From positions 61,429 through 125,428 of the forward strand of contig JBBPIE010000019.1 of assembly GCA_038040485.1 (NCBI GenBank): DNA of 64,000 bases, read 5' to 3'. Shown piece by piece: positions 25,445 to 34,657 of this stretch. A program made the translations under genes and the position numbers. Within the stretch, counting starts at the first letter, position 1. Each line of letters starts with the position of its first letter. The DNA is from Onstottus_B arcticum (lineage in GTDB: Bacteria > Acidobacteriota > Blastocatellia > UBA7656). The notes below the pieces were generated by a model that saw only the letters and a list, made by a program, of their open reading frames with translations, was not told where the DNA came from and ran no database searches.

Positions 25445-26091
25445 TTGACATCTCCTCCTTCCTTGATTATCCAGCTATCTCCATTCTCAAAATCTACTTT
25501 AGCTATAGTCACATAGACGTCAGAGCGGCCTGCAAATTCTATCCACCGCTTTTCGGAACTAAGTCCCGGATCAACCCGTCTTAGGTGTACCTCACCCTTT
25601 TGATCTCCCGTTGCCACCTTCTCCGAACCAGCGAAATCCTCGCGCTTGACGGTGTAAGATTCTCCGGGCCTTATCGCAACGTTGCTCTGAACCAATCCAC
25701 GAGTCGTTTGTGACTTGGGACTCCTGATCGCTAGATAAAACCTCACGACTGTCTGGCCGGATGTGTTTAATAACGTGACTTCCGGAACGCTAAAAACAGT
25801 GGCGAGGTTGGTCCCTTTTCCGGTCAGCTTTGTAAACAGATGACCGGGAGCCTCTTTAACCCTTGCTTCACCAATTCTAAGAGGACAATCATCGTTTCCG
25901 ACGACTGTGAGTAACTGGTCCGGTGCTTCATCTATGTGTTTGGTTGTCTCTGTTCTGTCTCTACGCGCCAGTTCTTGCGAGTGCTGGTTGACGGCTCTCG
26001 AATTCAAAGCGAATACCGCTACCGAGAGCAAAACTACTGAGAAGCATACAGTTGAAATTGTCTTAAGGCTGACATGCCGCAGTTTGGTCAT
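25441..26091 (-). CDS. Exported hypothetical protein coupled to a Cys-rich peptide
   Basis: This 216-residue protein has an N-terminal hydrophobic segment (TVCFSVVLLSVAVFALNS) that is either a signal peptide or an anchor, then a polar region and a beta-sandwich-like domain (VTLLNTSGQTVVRFYLAI; NVAIRPGESYTVKREDF; VDFENGDSWI). The 'NTSGQTVVRF' and 'PGESYTV' strands are typical of Ig-like folds seen in secreted Acidobacteriota proteins. No catalytic motif is visible. It overlaps the downstream Cys-rich peptide gene by ATGA and is preceded by an AGGAGGAATC-type ribosome site. Confidence 0.6.
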   Translation of the reverse strand: MTKLRHVSLKTISTVCFSVVLLSVAVFALNSRAVNQHSQELARRDRTETTKHIDEAPDQLLTVVGNDDCPLRIGEARVKEAPGHLFTKLTGKGTNLATVFSVPEVTLLNTSGQTVVRFYLAIRSPKSQTTRGLVQSNVAIRPGESYTVKREDFAGSEKVATGDQKGEVHLRRVDPGLSSEKRWIEFAGRSDVYVTIAKVDFENGDSWIIKEGGDVK

Positions 26092-26296
26092 TGCAGATTC
26101 CTCCTTTGATTATCTGGAAAGGACAGGGTGGACGCGGCGAAAATAGCAAGAGTGGCGTAGTGCTGTCAATAACAAATATCGCACCAGCGTCGCAGAATTC
26201 TTCGAATTCTGCCTCCATTCCAACCGGCTGGACTGCTTGGTTCGTGTCATCTGCGTTCCTTGGTGACTTAGTGGACAGGTTCTTGTTAGCGGGAGT

Positions 26297-28567
26297 CTAC
26301 AAGACCTTCACGATTTCAACCGTCGTGTTGAAGTCCGGAATCCCGCATTCGGGATCGGACACTCCTCGTTGGATCAGCACATTAGCTTCCGGCCAGTGAG
26401 CTTGCACATTGCCGGGTGCGATCTCGGCAACGCGAACTCGGGCGCGCATCTCGCCGGTTGAGCTTCGAGCAATCACACGATCACCGTTGGTCACTCCGAG
26501 CCGGTCAGCATCGAGCTTGCTGATCAACAAGTCATCACGCGATGCTCCGGTCAGCGGGTCGCGATTCTGGTGAACCATGCTGTTGAACTGCTTTCCGCGC
26601 CGAGTCGAGAGTCGCAGCTTGCCGTCATCGGGCGGCTGACTCAACTCGATAACTGAAAACCCCGCGCGGCCGCTGAGAGTTGGAAACTTAGTAACACTCG
26701 TGCCATCCCCGGCGCGTTCTTCGCAGAGTCGTTCGCCGCCCCACTGCACTTGATCGCCTGCTTGCTTCAAGTGTTGGATACCTTCGTAAGCTGGCACCGC
26801 GCGCGCTATCTCGTCTCGAATCGCCTGCGCGTCGTCGAAGTGGATCAGGTGAGCGATGTCCGGCCGCGCGCGTTCGGCGATGAGCATAGGGATCTCCCAC
26901 TCGGGTAACGCTTCACCGATTCTGCGGCCTGGTATTTCGGGGCTGAAGAGAATGCGCCGCTCGGTCGAGGTCTCGGTTCCGCCGCCGCGTTGCTCGTAGC
27001 GCGTTTGTGCAGGCAACAAGACGACCGTGTCAGCCGGCTCGACCATCATCTGCGGGCTTAACACGATGTCTTGATGTACGCGGAAAGGAATTCGCTCGAC
27101 TGCTTCGCGGACGTAGTCGGGCTCGGGGAGGGTCTCCAGAAAGTTTCCGCCGGCTTGATAGAAAACGTCGAGCTTGCCTGCGTGCGCGGCGTCGATCATC
27201 TCGACGGCGTTCAGTCCTCGCGCATCGGAAACATCGAAGCCCCAGAGTTCGGAGAATCGCCTTGCGCCTTCCGCGTCAACGGCAACGCCGCCGGGAAACT
27301 GATTTGGGACGGCGCCGACTTCCGCTCCGCCTTGCACGCCTGAGTGGCCGCGAATCGGCATCAAGCCGCACTTCTCACGGCCGACGAACCCGCGCGTCAA
27401 AGCGAGATCAACTATCGCGCGGACGTTCGCGACGCCGTCGCGGTGTTGAGTGATTCCCATCGACCAGACGAACACCGCGGAGCGGGCCTCGCCGATCATT
27501 CGTGCGAAGCGGAGCATCTCGTCTCGCGTCGCGCCGGACTCGGCTTCGAGCGGTTCCCACGAATAGGCCGCCAGAGCCACTTTCAAGGCTTCGAAGCCCG
27601 AAGTGTGCTCGGCGATGAAGGGCTCGTCGGTCCAGCCTTGCTCGATCAGGTGCTTGATGACTCCGGCGAGGAACGCCTTGTCGCCGCCGGTGTGAACTTG
27701 AAAAAACGAATCGGCGATTTTGGTCCCGAACAGCGCGCTCTCGGCCACCGAAGGAATCCAGTAGCGCTCGAGTCCCGGCTCGCGATACGGGTTGATGACC
27801 GCGACACGCGTGCCGAGCTTCTTCGCCTGATAGATGTATTTCATAGTGACCGGCTGGTTGTTCGGAGTGTTGCTGCCGAAGAACACGAGCAGGTCCGAGC
27901 CGATCCAATCCTTGTATGAGCACGTTGAAGCCGGCACCCCGAGCGATTGCTTGAGCGCGACAGTGGAGGGCGCGTGGCAGACGCGCGACGAGTTGTCGAT
28001 GTTGTTTGTTCCCAGAAAGCGCGCGGCCTTCTGTGCGACGTAGTACGTTTCGTTGGTCAGACCTCGCGAGGTCAAGTAGAACGCGAGACGATCTGGATTA
28101 GTCGTCCGTATGCGGCCGGCAATGGTTTGAATCGCAGTCTCCCACGAAACTCGCTCGAAGCCTTTGTGCTCACGCCGCCGAATCATCGGGTAAGGCAATC
28201 GCCCGAGTTCCCGAAGTTCGGCGGCGGTCATTCGGCCGAGCGCCTCCGCATCTTCGAGCCGCTTCACGTCGAGCGCGGGCATTGTGTTCAGTCGCAGGAG
28301 GTCGAGCCTGACCATGCATAGATGAATTCCGTCCATCGTGAAGTCGCGGACGCCGGTCGTGCCAAGCGCGCAGCCGTCGCAGACCCCGCGCGTGAGGATC
28401 CGCCACGCGAACGGAAGCTCGTCTTTATTGCGCCAGATGGTCTTTGCCATTTCGACGTAGTGGTTTGGCTTGACTTGGCCGATTCCATTCGGCGCAAGCC
28501 CCGCCCAACTACTCTTGTCCCATCTCGCCATCCAAGAAGTCCCCTCTCTATCGCAAGCGCCCTTCAT
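26297..28567 (-). CDS. FdhF/YdeP-family molybdopterin oxidoreductase
   Basis: This 756-residue protein matches the formate-dehydrogenase-like YdeP group: Cys63-x-x-Cys66 and Cys84 near the N-terminus (GVCDGCALG, HLCMVRL), RVCHAPSTVALKQSLG, FGSNTPNNQPVTMKYIY for the molybdopterin region, VWSMGITQHRDGVANVRAI and a C-terminal beta-barrel (RLSTRRGKQFNSMVHQNRDPL, then DRVIARSSTGEMRARVRV). Only part of the [4Fe-4S] cysteine set of FdhF is visible. YdeP relatives are linked to acid resistance and electron disposal, but the substrate is unproven. The start is ATG (28565-28567). No partner subunit gene is adjacent. Confidence 0.87.
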   Translation of the reverse strand: MKGACDREGTSWMARWDKSSWAGLAPNGIGQVKPNHYVEMAKTIWRNKDELPFAWRILTRGVCDGCALGTTGVRDFTMDGIHLCMVRLDLLRLNTMPALDVKRLEDAEALGRMTAAELRELGRLPYPMIRRREHKGFERVSWETAIQTIAGRIRTTNPDRLAFYLTSRGLTNETYYVAQKAARFLGTNNIDNSSRVCHAPSTVALKQSLGVPASTCSYKDWIGSDLLVFFGSNTPNNQPVTMKYIYQAKKLGTRVAVINPYREPGLERYWIPSVAESALFGTKIADSFFQVHTGGDKAFLAGVIKHLIEQGWTDEPFIAEHTSGFEALKVALAAYSWEPLEAESGATRDEMLRFARMIGEARSAVFVWSMGITQHRDGVANVRAIVDLALTRGFVGREKCGLMPIRGHSGVQGGAEVGAVPNQFPGGVAVDAEGARRFSELWGFDVSDARGLNAVEMIDAAHAGKLDVFYQAGGNFLETLPEPDYVREAVERIPFRVHQDIVLSPQMMVEPADTVVLLPAQTRYEQRGGGTETSTERRILFSPEIPGRRIGEALPEWEIPMLIAERARPDIAHLIHFDDAQAIRDEIARAVPAYEGIQHLKQAGDQVQWGGERLCEERAGDGTSVTKFPTLSGRAGFSVIELSQPPDDGKLRLSTRRGKQFNSMVHQNRDPLTGASRDDLLISKLDADRLGVTNGDRVIARSSTGEMRARVRVAEIAPGNVQAHWPEANVLIQRGVSDPECGIPDFNTTVEIVKVL

Positions 28568-28869
28568 ATAATCACGACGCCGGTATCAGCGCCAGCCAGT
28601 GGTTACGTGGAATCACGGTCGTGTTCAAACGCAGCCGAGTGCCGCACCTTCAAGAATGACATGACAACCCGGTCAGTCAGGTCAGTATGACGGAACACTC
28701 GGAAAGCGCTGCTTCAAATCGGCTCCTCAAAGTCATTAGTCAAACGGTTTCGCTGGTGCACTTGCGTGGCATAAGTCCAAATGAGAGGCGAGTGGCACCG
28801 TCGTTGCCTTGGACAAGAGGCGAAGCGGATATGCGAACCGCAAGGTTCAATGATCGAGGAGGAACGAGG
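28568..28869. other. 302-bp divergent intergenic region
   Basis: It lies between the molybdoenzyme start (minus) and the small membrane protein (plus). A weak reading frame continues upstream from 28870 to 28687, but it lacks a ribosome site. No strong promoter or repeat was recognised. Confidence 0.4.
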
Positions 28870-29211
28870 ATGTTGGACGCCGGGCAGAGCGCGGATTTCG
28901 GGCAGTACGTGGAAGAACCGTTTCCATCGATTCACGTTTCCTTTGCACGCCCGGAAGGGGAGAGCAAAGGGTTGGGGATGGACGCGCTAACGGTGCTGGC
29001 GCTGCTCGCAGTCAACAGCGGACTAATATTGGCAGTAATGAATAGCGGCGCGGCTCGCTTCGAGAGTTTCTCGGGCGCAGCGCAAGCGGTGCTAGCGGTA
29101 TCGTGGTCGCTCCAGGCAGTCATAACTCTTATGTTCTTCGTCGTAGTCGCGCGGTGGCTGAAGAGCCAGCGCAAGCTCTCGTTACGCTCGGCGGGAGATC
29201 GGACCGCTTAA
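28870..29211 (+). CDS. Small two-TM membrane protein of unknown function
   Basis: This 113-residue protein starts from MLDAGQSADFG at 28870, chosen because AGGAGGAACGAGG precedes it directly. After a 40-residue soluble part come two hydrophobic helices (LTVLALLAVNSGLILAVM and AVLAVSWSLQAVITLMFFVVVA), then a basic tail (RWLKSQRKLSLRS). No family is recognised. A strong rho-independent terminator follows at 29258, so it is a single-gene unit. Confidence 0.6.
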   Translation: MLDAGQSADFGQYVEEPFPSIHVSFARPEGESKGLGMDALTVLALLAVNSGLILAVMNSGAARFESFSGAAQAVLAVSWSLQAVITLMFFVVVARWLKSQRKLSLRSAGDRTA

Positions 29212-29257
29212 CCGCGATTCACTCTCTTCGCATTTGATTGTCTCCTAAGTCATCTCA

Positions 29258-29287
29258 GGCCCGCCTCTCCCGGCGGGCCATTTTTTT
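29258..29287 (+). terminator. Rho-independent terminator
   Basis: An 8-bp stem GGCCCGCC/GGCGGGCC (29258-29265 and 29272-29279) with a 6-base loop, followed by seven T. It ends the small membrane protein unit and insulates it from the trp genes. Confidence 0.9.
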
Positions 29288-29380
29288 CGTTATTGCCGAA
29301 GCGACGAATCCCACCCGCCGTTCCGTATTCCATTTGTCCGCGCGCTCGATTTGCGGGAGAATCAACACTCCATTCATCCC

Positions 29381-29944
29381 ATGATCCTGGTCATAGACAA
29401 CTACGATTCTTTTACGTACAACCTCGTTCAGTATTTGGGAGAGCTTGGCGAGGAGGTGCAGGTGTTTCGCAACGACGCGATCTCATTAGACCAGATGCGC
29501 CGGCTAAAACCGGAGCGTCTGTTGATCTCGCCAGGACCGGGAGTGCCGGACGGCGCAGGCGTAACTCTTGACGCAATTCGGGCCTTCGCGGGGAAGATCC
29601 CGATCCTGGGAGTTTGCCTTGGGCACCAGGCAATCGGGCAGGCGTTTGGCGGAAGGGTCGTTCGCGCGCCATCGTTGATGCACGGCAAGACAAGCGAGAT
29701 ATGTCACGATTCAGCGACGATCTTTCAAGGCTTGCCGTATCGGTTCAAGGCGACGCGGTATCACTCGCTGATAGTCGAGAAGGACGGCTTGCCCGAGGTG
29801 CTCGAGGTATCGGCGACGACACCGGATGGCGTAATGATGGGACTGCGGCACCGGCGTTTCCCGGTCGAGGGCGTTCAGTTTCATCCCGAGTCGGTGATGA
29901 CCGAGCATGGGAAGGCTCTGCTTAAGAATTTTTTGAAGCTGTGA
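29381..29944 (+). CDS. trpG: Anthranilate (or aminodeoxychorismate) synthase glutaminase component
   Basis: This 187-residue class I glutamine amidotransferase starts from MILVIDNYDSFTYNL at 29381. The catalytic Cys is in GVCLGHQAIGQAFGG and the His-Glu pair in VEGVQFHPESVMTEHG; RNDAISLDQM and SPGPGVPDGAG are also typical. It releases ammonia from glutamine for TrpE or PabB. The trpC and trpF neighbours favour the tryptophan role, though dual use as PabA is common. Its stop overlaps the GTG of trpC (GTGA, 29941-29944). No trpE gene is present upstream, and no leader peptide was recognised. Confidence 0.93.
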   Translation: MILVIDNYDSFTYNLVQYLGELGEEVQVFRNDAISLDQMRRLKPERLLISPGPGVPDGAGVTLDAIRAFAGKIPILGVCLGHQAIGQAFGGRVVRAPSLMHGKTSEICHDSATIFQGLPYRFKATRYHSLIVEKDGLPEVLEVSATTPDGVMMGLRHRRFPVEGVQFHPESVMTEHGKALLKNFLKL

Positions 29945-30801
29945 CGGTGACTGACAACATTATGCGAACGACAGCGAAGCCACGAGGTTTATTGAGTGCG
30001 GGCGGCGTGCTTGATCGCATCGTCGAAGCGAAAGCCGCGAGACTTGAAGAGGCAAAGCGAGCAACCCCACTTGAATCCCTGGCTGGCGGCGCGGCGCGGG
30101 CTTCCAATTACGTGCGCAGGTCGTTCGCCGAAGCGCTTGCCCGGACGGACCGAATCAACGTCATCGCCGAGATCAAACGCCGCTCGCCGTCAAGGGGAAT
30201 CATCCGTGAAGACTTTGACCCGGTTCGAATCGCCAAGAGCTACGAGTCCGGCGGCGCGGCAGCGTTGTCCGTGCTCTGCGAAGAAGATTTCTTTGATGGG
30301 TCGCTCGATCACCTGAAAGCCGCGCGCGCAGCCGTTGAGCTTCCCGTGCTCCGAAAGGATTTCATTTTCGACGAGTATCAACTGGTGGAGGCGGCAGCGG
30401 CTGGTGCGGACGCGGTGCTGCTGATAACAGCGATCCTCGATGACGAGTTGCTTGGAAAGTTGCTGACCGTCTCGCGACAACTGAGGCTGGATGCTCTGGT
30501 GGAAGTTCACTCGCGCGATGAGATGGACCGAGCTGTTCGCGCGGGAGCGAAAATCATAGGCGTGAACAACCGCGACCTGACCACGTTCGAAGTTGACCTC
30601 AACACCTCGATCGAACTCGCAGCGGCAGCTCCGAGTGAAGTGATCCTGGTCAGCGAAAGCGGAATCTCACGCGGCTCGGATATCCGGCGGTTGAAGGAGG
30701 CAGGCTTCGGTGCGTTTCTCATCGGCGAACGCTTCATGCGCGCCGACGAACCTGGCCGGTCACTCCGCGAGTTGATCGCTGAAGCGGGTAAGAATGAATA
30801 G
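29941..30801 (+). CDS. trpC: Indole-3-glycerol phosphate synthase
   Basis: This 286-residue TIM barrel starts at GTG 29941, overlapping the trpG stop by four bases. Conserved motifs are INVIAEIKRRSPSRG (catalytic Lys), AALSVLCEEDFFDGSLDHL, LPVLRKDFIFDEYQL, the GVNNRDLTTFEVDL region, SESGISRGSDI and AFLIGERFMRA. It converts CdRP to indole-3-glycerol phosphate in tryptophan synthesis. Its 3' end overlaps the trpF start by 8 bases. The N-terminal 25 residues are slightly longer than usual; an in-frame ATG at 29962 is an alternative start. Confidence 0.95.
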   Translation: MTVTDNIMRTTAKPRGLLSAGGVLDRIVEAKAARLEEAKRATPLESLAGGAARASNYVRRSFAEALARTDRINVIAEIKRRSPSRGIIREDFDPVRIAKSYESGGAAALSVLCEEDFFDGSLDHLKAARAAVELPVLRKDFIFDEYQLVEAAAAGADAVLLITAILDDELLGKLLTVSRQLRLDALVEVHSRDEMDRAVRAGAKIIGVNNRDLTTFEVDLNTSIELAAAAPSEVILVSESGISRGSDIRRLKEAGFGAFLIGERFMRADEPGRSLRELIAEAGKNE

Positions 30802-31450
30802 AGTGAGGGTGAAAATCTGCGGCATCCGAAGCCTCGAAGAAGCGGAAGCGGCGGTGGACGCGGGCGCTGATGCGTTGGGCTTCAACTTCTGGCCGCGGAG
30901 CCCGCGGCACATCAGCCCCGAAGCAGCGGACAAAATCATTGCTGTGCTCCCGCCTTTTGTTGCCAGCGTCGGAGTCTTCGTCAACGAAGCGCGACAGACG
31001 ATCGAAACTATCGCGTCTGACTTGCGACTGGACGCAGTTCAGCTTCACGGCGACGAGTCACCGGAGTTCTGTGCGAGCATCAAAACGGTCAAGACGATTA
31101 AAGCACTTCGGGTGAGCGAAGGGTTCGAAGCGCAATCAGTCAAGAGCTATCGAGTGAGCATGATTTTGCTGGACGCCGGGCTCGCGGGGAGCTACGGCGG
31201 AACGGGGACGACTCTCAATTGGAGGACAGCGGCCGAGTGCGCGAAGCTTGCGCCGATCATCCTTGCAGGCGGCCTGACTGCTGAAAACGTGGCCGAAGCG
31301 ATCACAACGGTTCGCCCTGCCGCGATCGACGTATGCAGCGGTGTGGAAGCAGAACCGGGCCGCAAAGACCTGAACAAGCTTCGGAGCTTCATGCTGGCTG
31401 TCGCGGGCGCGAATTCCCACCTGCAACGCAGCAGAATGGAAGCGCTTTGA
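30794..31450 (+). CDS. trpF: Phosphoribosylanthranilate isomerase
   Basis: This 218-residue single TIM barrel starts VRVKICGIRSLEEAEAA with the catalytic Cys of KICGI, continues with ADALGFNFWPRSPRHI, VGVFVNE, LDAVQLHGDES, the LLDAG catalytic Asp, and ends IILAGGLTAENVAEAI and AIDVCSGVEAEPGRKD. It isomerises PRA to CdRP, the substrate of TrpC, so the two adjacent enzymes act in sequence. It overlaps trpC by 8 bases. The set lacks trpD, trpE, trpB and trpA, which must lie elsewhere. Confidence 0.95.
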   Translation: MNRVRVKICGIRSLEEAEAAVDAGADALGFNFWPRSPRHISPEAADKIIAVLPPFVASVGVFVNEARQTIETIASDLRLDAVQLHGDESPEFCASIKTVKTIKALRVSEGFEAQSVKSYRVSMILLDAGLAGSYGGTGTTLNWRTAAECAKLAPIILAGGLTAENVAEAITTVRPAAIDVCSGVEAEPGRKDLNKLRSFMLAVAGANSHLQRSRMEAL

Positions 31451-31688
31451 ACCGACGGCGAGATGACGTCAATTTTGGACGCTCCACACTTGGCGACAAC
31501 CGGCTGCATATGGTACAAGCTGTAAACACGATCAGTGGTATTATCAGCAGGAGCGGGGCATAGCGTCGGACGCGAGTGGGGCTTCTTCTTCATACTCCGC
31601 GCAAGCGTCCTTCGTAGTGAGACGCCTCGCATTTATCCAAGGGGTGGTCAGAGACTTCGACCGTAAAACTTCGGCGGGAGGCTGCGCA

Positions 31689-32996
31689 ATGAAACGCATC
31701 GTGACTTACGGGTTGACGAGTGGTTTGGTCCTGGTTGGGTTCTGGTTTGCAACCGGCTCGGGCGCTGCGAGCGACAAAGCCGCGATGACCTTCTCGAAGG
31801 ACGTCGCTCCAATCATTCACAAGAACTGCGCAACTTGCCACCGACCGGGCGAAGTCGCGCCGATGTCGCTCATCAGCTATAAGGACGTTCGTCCCTGGGC
31901 GAAGTCGATCCGCGAGAGAGTTGCCCAGCGTCAGATGCCACCGTGGCTGGCCGATCCGCATCACGGCACGTTTTCTAACGACCCCAGTTTGTCTCAGAAG
32001 GAAATCGAGACGATCGTCGCCTGGGTGGATGGTGGCGCAGTCGAGGGGAATGCCAAGGACCTTCCGCCTGCGCCGCAGTTCGTCGACGGCTGGAACATCG
32101 GCAAACCTGATGTCGTCATCTCGATGCCCGAAGACTTCAACGTGCCCGCCGAAGGTGTGATCCCGTACAAATACTTCGCCGCGCCCACGAACTTCAAAGA
32201 AGATCGTTACGTTCAGTTCGCGGAGATTCGGCAAGGCAATCGAACTCTCGTGCATCACGTGATTGTGGATGTCAGATATCCCGGCAACGGTACGCTGCCG
32301 GCCGCGGGTGAGTTGAACCCTGAGACGCTGCGCAGTTCGCGGCCGAGTTCCGGCGAAAGACCAGCCGATTCGGACGGCAGACTGGTAGGCTGGGCTCCCG
32401 GAGAAGCACCGCTTATTCTCAAGCCGGGCCAGGCCAAACTCATAAAGGCGGGTTCGGTCTTGATATTCCAAGTGCACTACACGCCAAACGGCGAGCCGGG
32501 GAAGGATCGCTCGAGCGTTGGCTTGATCTTTTCGAGGGCGCCGGTTGAGAAGCGGGTAATCACCGCGGGCGCCTCGGCGCGCAATCTCGCGATTCCGCCG
32601 GGCGATCCCAACTACGAGGCGAAGGCTTCCTTTGAGTTCAAAGAGGACAGCCACATCGACAGCCTTCACCCGCACATGCATTTTCGCGGCAAGGATTTTG
32701 ATTATCGACTGGTCTATCCGGACGGAATGTCGAAGATCCTGTTGGTCGTGCCTCGATGGGATTTCAACTGGCAGATGACCTACTTTTTCAAAGAGCCGAT
32801 AGCCGCGCCCAAGGGCAGCCGCCTGGAGTGCGTTGCGCACTACGACAACTCGATCAAAAACAAGTTCAACCCTGATCCTAAGCAGCTTGTTTCGTGGGGG
32901 CCGCAAACATGGGACGAGATGATGATCGGGTATCTCGACTATACGATCGACAAGCAGGACCTCCGGAGCAAACTGCCGGAAGCGGCTTCGAAGTAG
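31689..32996 (+). CDS. Cytochrome c / copper type II monooxygenase-like fusion (copy 1)
   Basis: This 435-residue exported protein starts at the ATG 31689 (GGGAGG upstream). After a signal peptide it has one haem motif, CATCH (47-51), with a downstream Met region (APMSL, RQMPPW) for the axial ligand. The rest resembles the two-lobed PHM/DBH copper monooxygenase fold: LVHHVIVDV (two His), FQVHYTPNG, LHPHMHFRGKDF (HxH) and AHYDNS. Known relatives hydroxylate with ascorbate and copper; here the haem domain may supply electrons, an inference. Copy 2 follows 98 bases later, so they form a tandem pair. The C-terminal CuM methionine is not certain. Confidence 0.8.
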   Translation: MKRIVTYGLTSGLVLVGFWFATGSGAASDKAAMTFSKDVAPIIHKNCATCHRPGEVAPMSLISYKDVRPWAKSIRERVAQRQMPPWLADPHHGTFSNDPSLSQKEIETIVAWVDGGAVEGNAKDLPPAPQFVDGWNIGKPDVVISMPEDFNVPAEGVIPYKYFAAPTNFKEDRYVQFAEIRQGNRTLVHHVIVDVRYPGNGTLPAAGELNPETLRSSRPSSGERPADSDGRLVGWAPGEAPLILKPGQAKLIKAGSVLIFQVHYTPNGEPGKDRSSVGLIFSRAPVEKRVITAGASARNLAIPPGDPNYEAKASFEFKEDSHIDSLHPHMHFRGKDFDYRLVYPDGMSKILLVVPRWDFNWQMTYFFKEPIAAPKGSRLECVAHYDNSIKNKFNPDPKQLVSWGPQTWDEMMIGYLDYTIDKQDLRSKLPEAASK

Positions 32997-33094
32997 TCGT
33001 CGAGCTCGCAAGTGGTTGGGTTGCGCAGTGGTCGTTCTGCGAAGCGGCGCAAGATCCGAACACCCAACTCTCGGGCTCTGAGAAGGAGGAAATA

Positions 33095-34516
33095 ATGAAG
33101 CGATCGGTCGGTGTTCTGTTCTCGATTCTCGCAGTTGTCGCGGCGGCGGCTATCAACCTCACCAGTGCATCTGAAAAGGCGGTTCCAACGTTTGCCAAAG
33201 ACGTAGCGCCGATCGTCTTCAATAAGTGTGCTACGTGTCACCGTCCTGGTGAGGCCGTCCCGATGTCGCTTACGTCGTATCAGGAAGTGCGGCCGTGGGC
33301 AAAAGCGATTCGCGAGCAAGTAGCCGACCGCAGCATGCCTCCGTGGCACGCCGACGGGGCGTCTTCGCTCAAGTTCCGCAACGACCGGCGGCTGTCGCAG
33401 GCCGAAATCGACATCGTAGTAGCCTGGGTTGACGGCGGCTCGCCCAAGGGCGACGACGCGGACCTCCCGGCCCTGCCTAAGTTCGCCAAAGGCTGGAGCT
33501 GGGGCGAGCCAGACTTGATAATCCCGATGCCGGTCGACTTCGACGTCCCAGCGGAAGGCGAACTGCCGATGCAGAATTTCTACGTGGCAGTCCCGTTTAA
33601 AGAAGATCGGTGGGTTGAAGCCGTAGAGTTGCGGCCTGGAAACCCCGCGGTCGTTCATCACTCGATTGCGAACGTCACACGACTACCCGAGGGCAGCAAG
33701 ATCGTGAACGGCCGGGCGGTCAAGGCGGAGCTGAACACCTCGGACGCAAGCCGCACAGGCGGACTGCGAGAAGGCAACGAGGTCTTTCAGAGTCAGGACT
33801 CATTTGCTCGAGCCGGTGCGTTCAAGCTGATCGGTCAGGCGCCGGGCAAAGGATTTGAAAGACACCACGCGGGCACCGCAAAGCGCATCAGCCCCGGAAC
33901 GTATTTCCAGTTCAATATGCACTATCAGCCGAGCGGCCGCGCTGAGAAGGATCGCTCGATGCTGGGATTGTGGTTTGCGAAAGGGCCAGTGACTCACGAA
34001 GTGCTGACGAAGGGCGTGACCGATACTGTGCTGGTCGGCGGCAAGGACATCGGCGAAACGAAGGTGGTCAATGGCCGCGAGGTAAAAACTAGAGGCAAGA
34101 TCCCGAACATTCCGCCTTATGTGGACAACTGGGAGATTGCAGGCGAGATGACTGTCAAACAGGACATCACGCTGTACGCCTTCGCACCCCACATGCACCT
34201 GCGCGGCAAGGACATCAAGTACATCCTGCAATGGCCCGACGGACGCCGTCAGACGCTGCTCTATGTGCCGAAGTTTGACTTCAACTGGCAGCTTCATTAT
34301 GAGCTTGAACAACCGCTCAAGATTCCGGCCGGCAGCAAGATGATCGCGATTGCGCACTATGACAATTCGCTCAAGAACCGGTACAATCCGGCGCCGCAAA
34401 AAGAGGTCTTCTGGAGCGAGCAGAGCTGGGACGAGATGTTTATACCGTGGTTCGAGTACACGGTCGACGGCGCGAACCTGACCAAGATCGCTGCGGGCCA
34501 AAACCCCGGCAAGTGA
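33095..34516 (+). CDS. Cytochrome c / copper type II monooxygenase-like fusion (copy 2)
   Basis: This 473-residue paralogue of the preceding gene starts at ATG 33095 with AAGGAGG upstream. It has a signal peptide, haem motif CATCHRPGEAVPMSL (45 on), then VVHHSIANV, FNMHYQPSG, FAPHMHLRGKDI and IAHYDNSLKNRYNP, in the same order and spacing as copy 1. It differs by an insert between the first two His pairs and by one after GLWFAKGPV. It shares the DFNWQ and TWDEM/SWDEM motifs with copy 1. Likely an exported redox enzyme; the substrate is unknown. The two are adjacent and almost certainly co-transcribed. Confidence 0.8.
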   Translation: MKRSVGVLFSILAVVAAAAINLTSASEKAVPTFAKDVAPIVFNKCATCHRPGEAVPMSLTSYQEVRPWAKAIREQVADRSMPPWHADGASSLKFRNDRRLSQAEIDIVVAWVDGGSPKGDDADLPALPKFAKGWSWGEPDLIIPMPVDFDVPAEGELPMQNFYVAVPFKEDRWVEAVELRPGNPAVVHHSIANVTRLPEGSKIVNGRAVKAELNTSDASRTGGLREGNEVFQSQDSFARAGAFKLIGQAPGKGFERHHAGTAKRISPGTYFQFNMHYQPSGRAEKDRSMLGLWFAKGPVTHEVLTKGVTDTVLVGGKDIGETKVVNGREVKTRGKIPNIPPYVDNWEIAGEMTVKQDITLYAFAPHMHLRGKDIKYILQWPDGRRQTLLYVPKFDFNWQLHYELEQPLKIPAGSKMIAIAHYDNSLKNRYNPAPQKEVFWSEQSWDEMFIPWFEYTVDGANLTKIAAGQNPGK

Positions 34517-34657
34517 CGATGCCATATCGGGCCAGGCTGGCTGCTGGTGTGCCCTAACTTTTGCGTTTCCCGGCTCGCTGGAATTGACGCGAGACGCCAA
34601 TAGCAATCCGCTCTTCGACCGTGCATCTGGTTTGAAACCCGCTTAAATGGATCTGCG

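Noticed and set aside
26186..26210. Short palindrome AGAATTCTTCGAATTCT
   Set aside because: Too short and isolated to assign a role; no second copy noticed.
31590..33011. 473-residue minus-strand frame
   Set aside because: It lies antisense to the cytochrome/monooxygenase gene, has Arg-rich low-quality sequence and no known domain.
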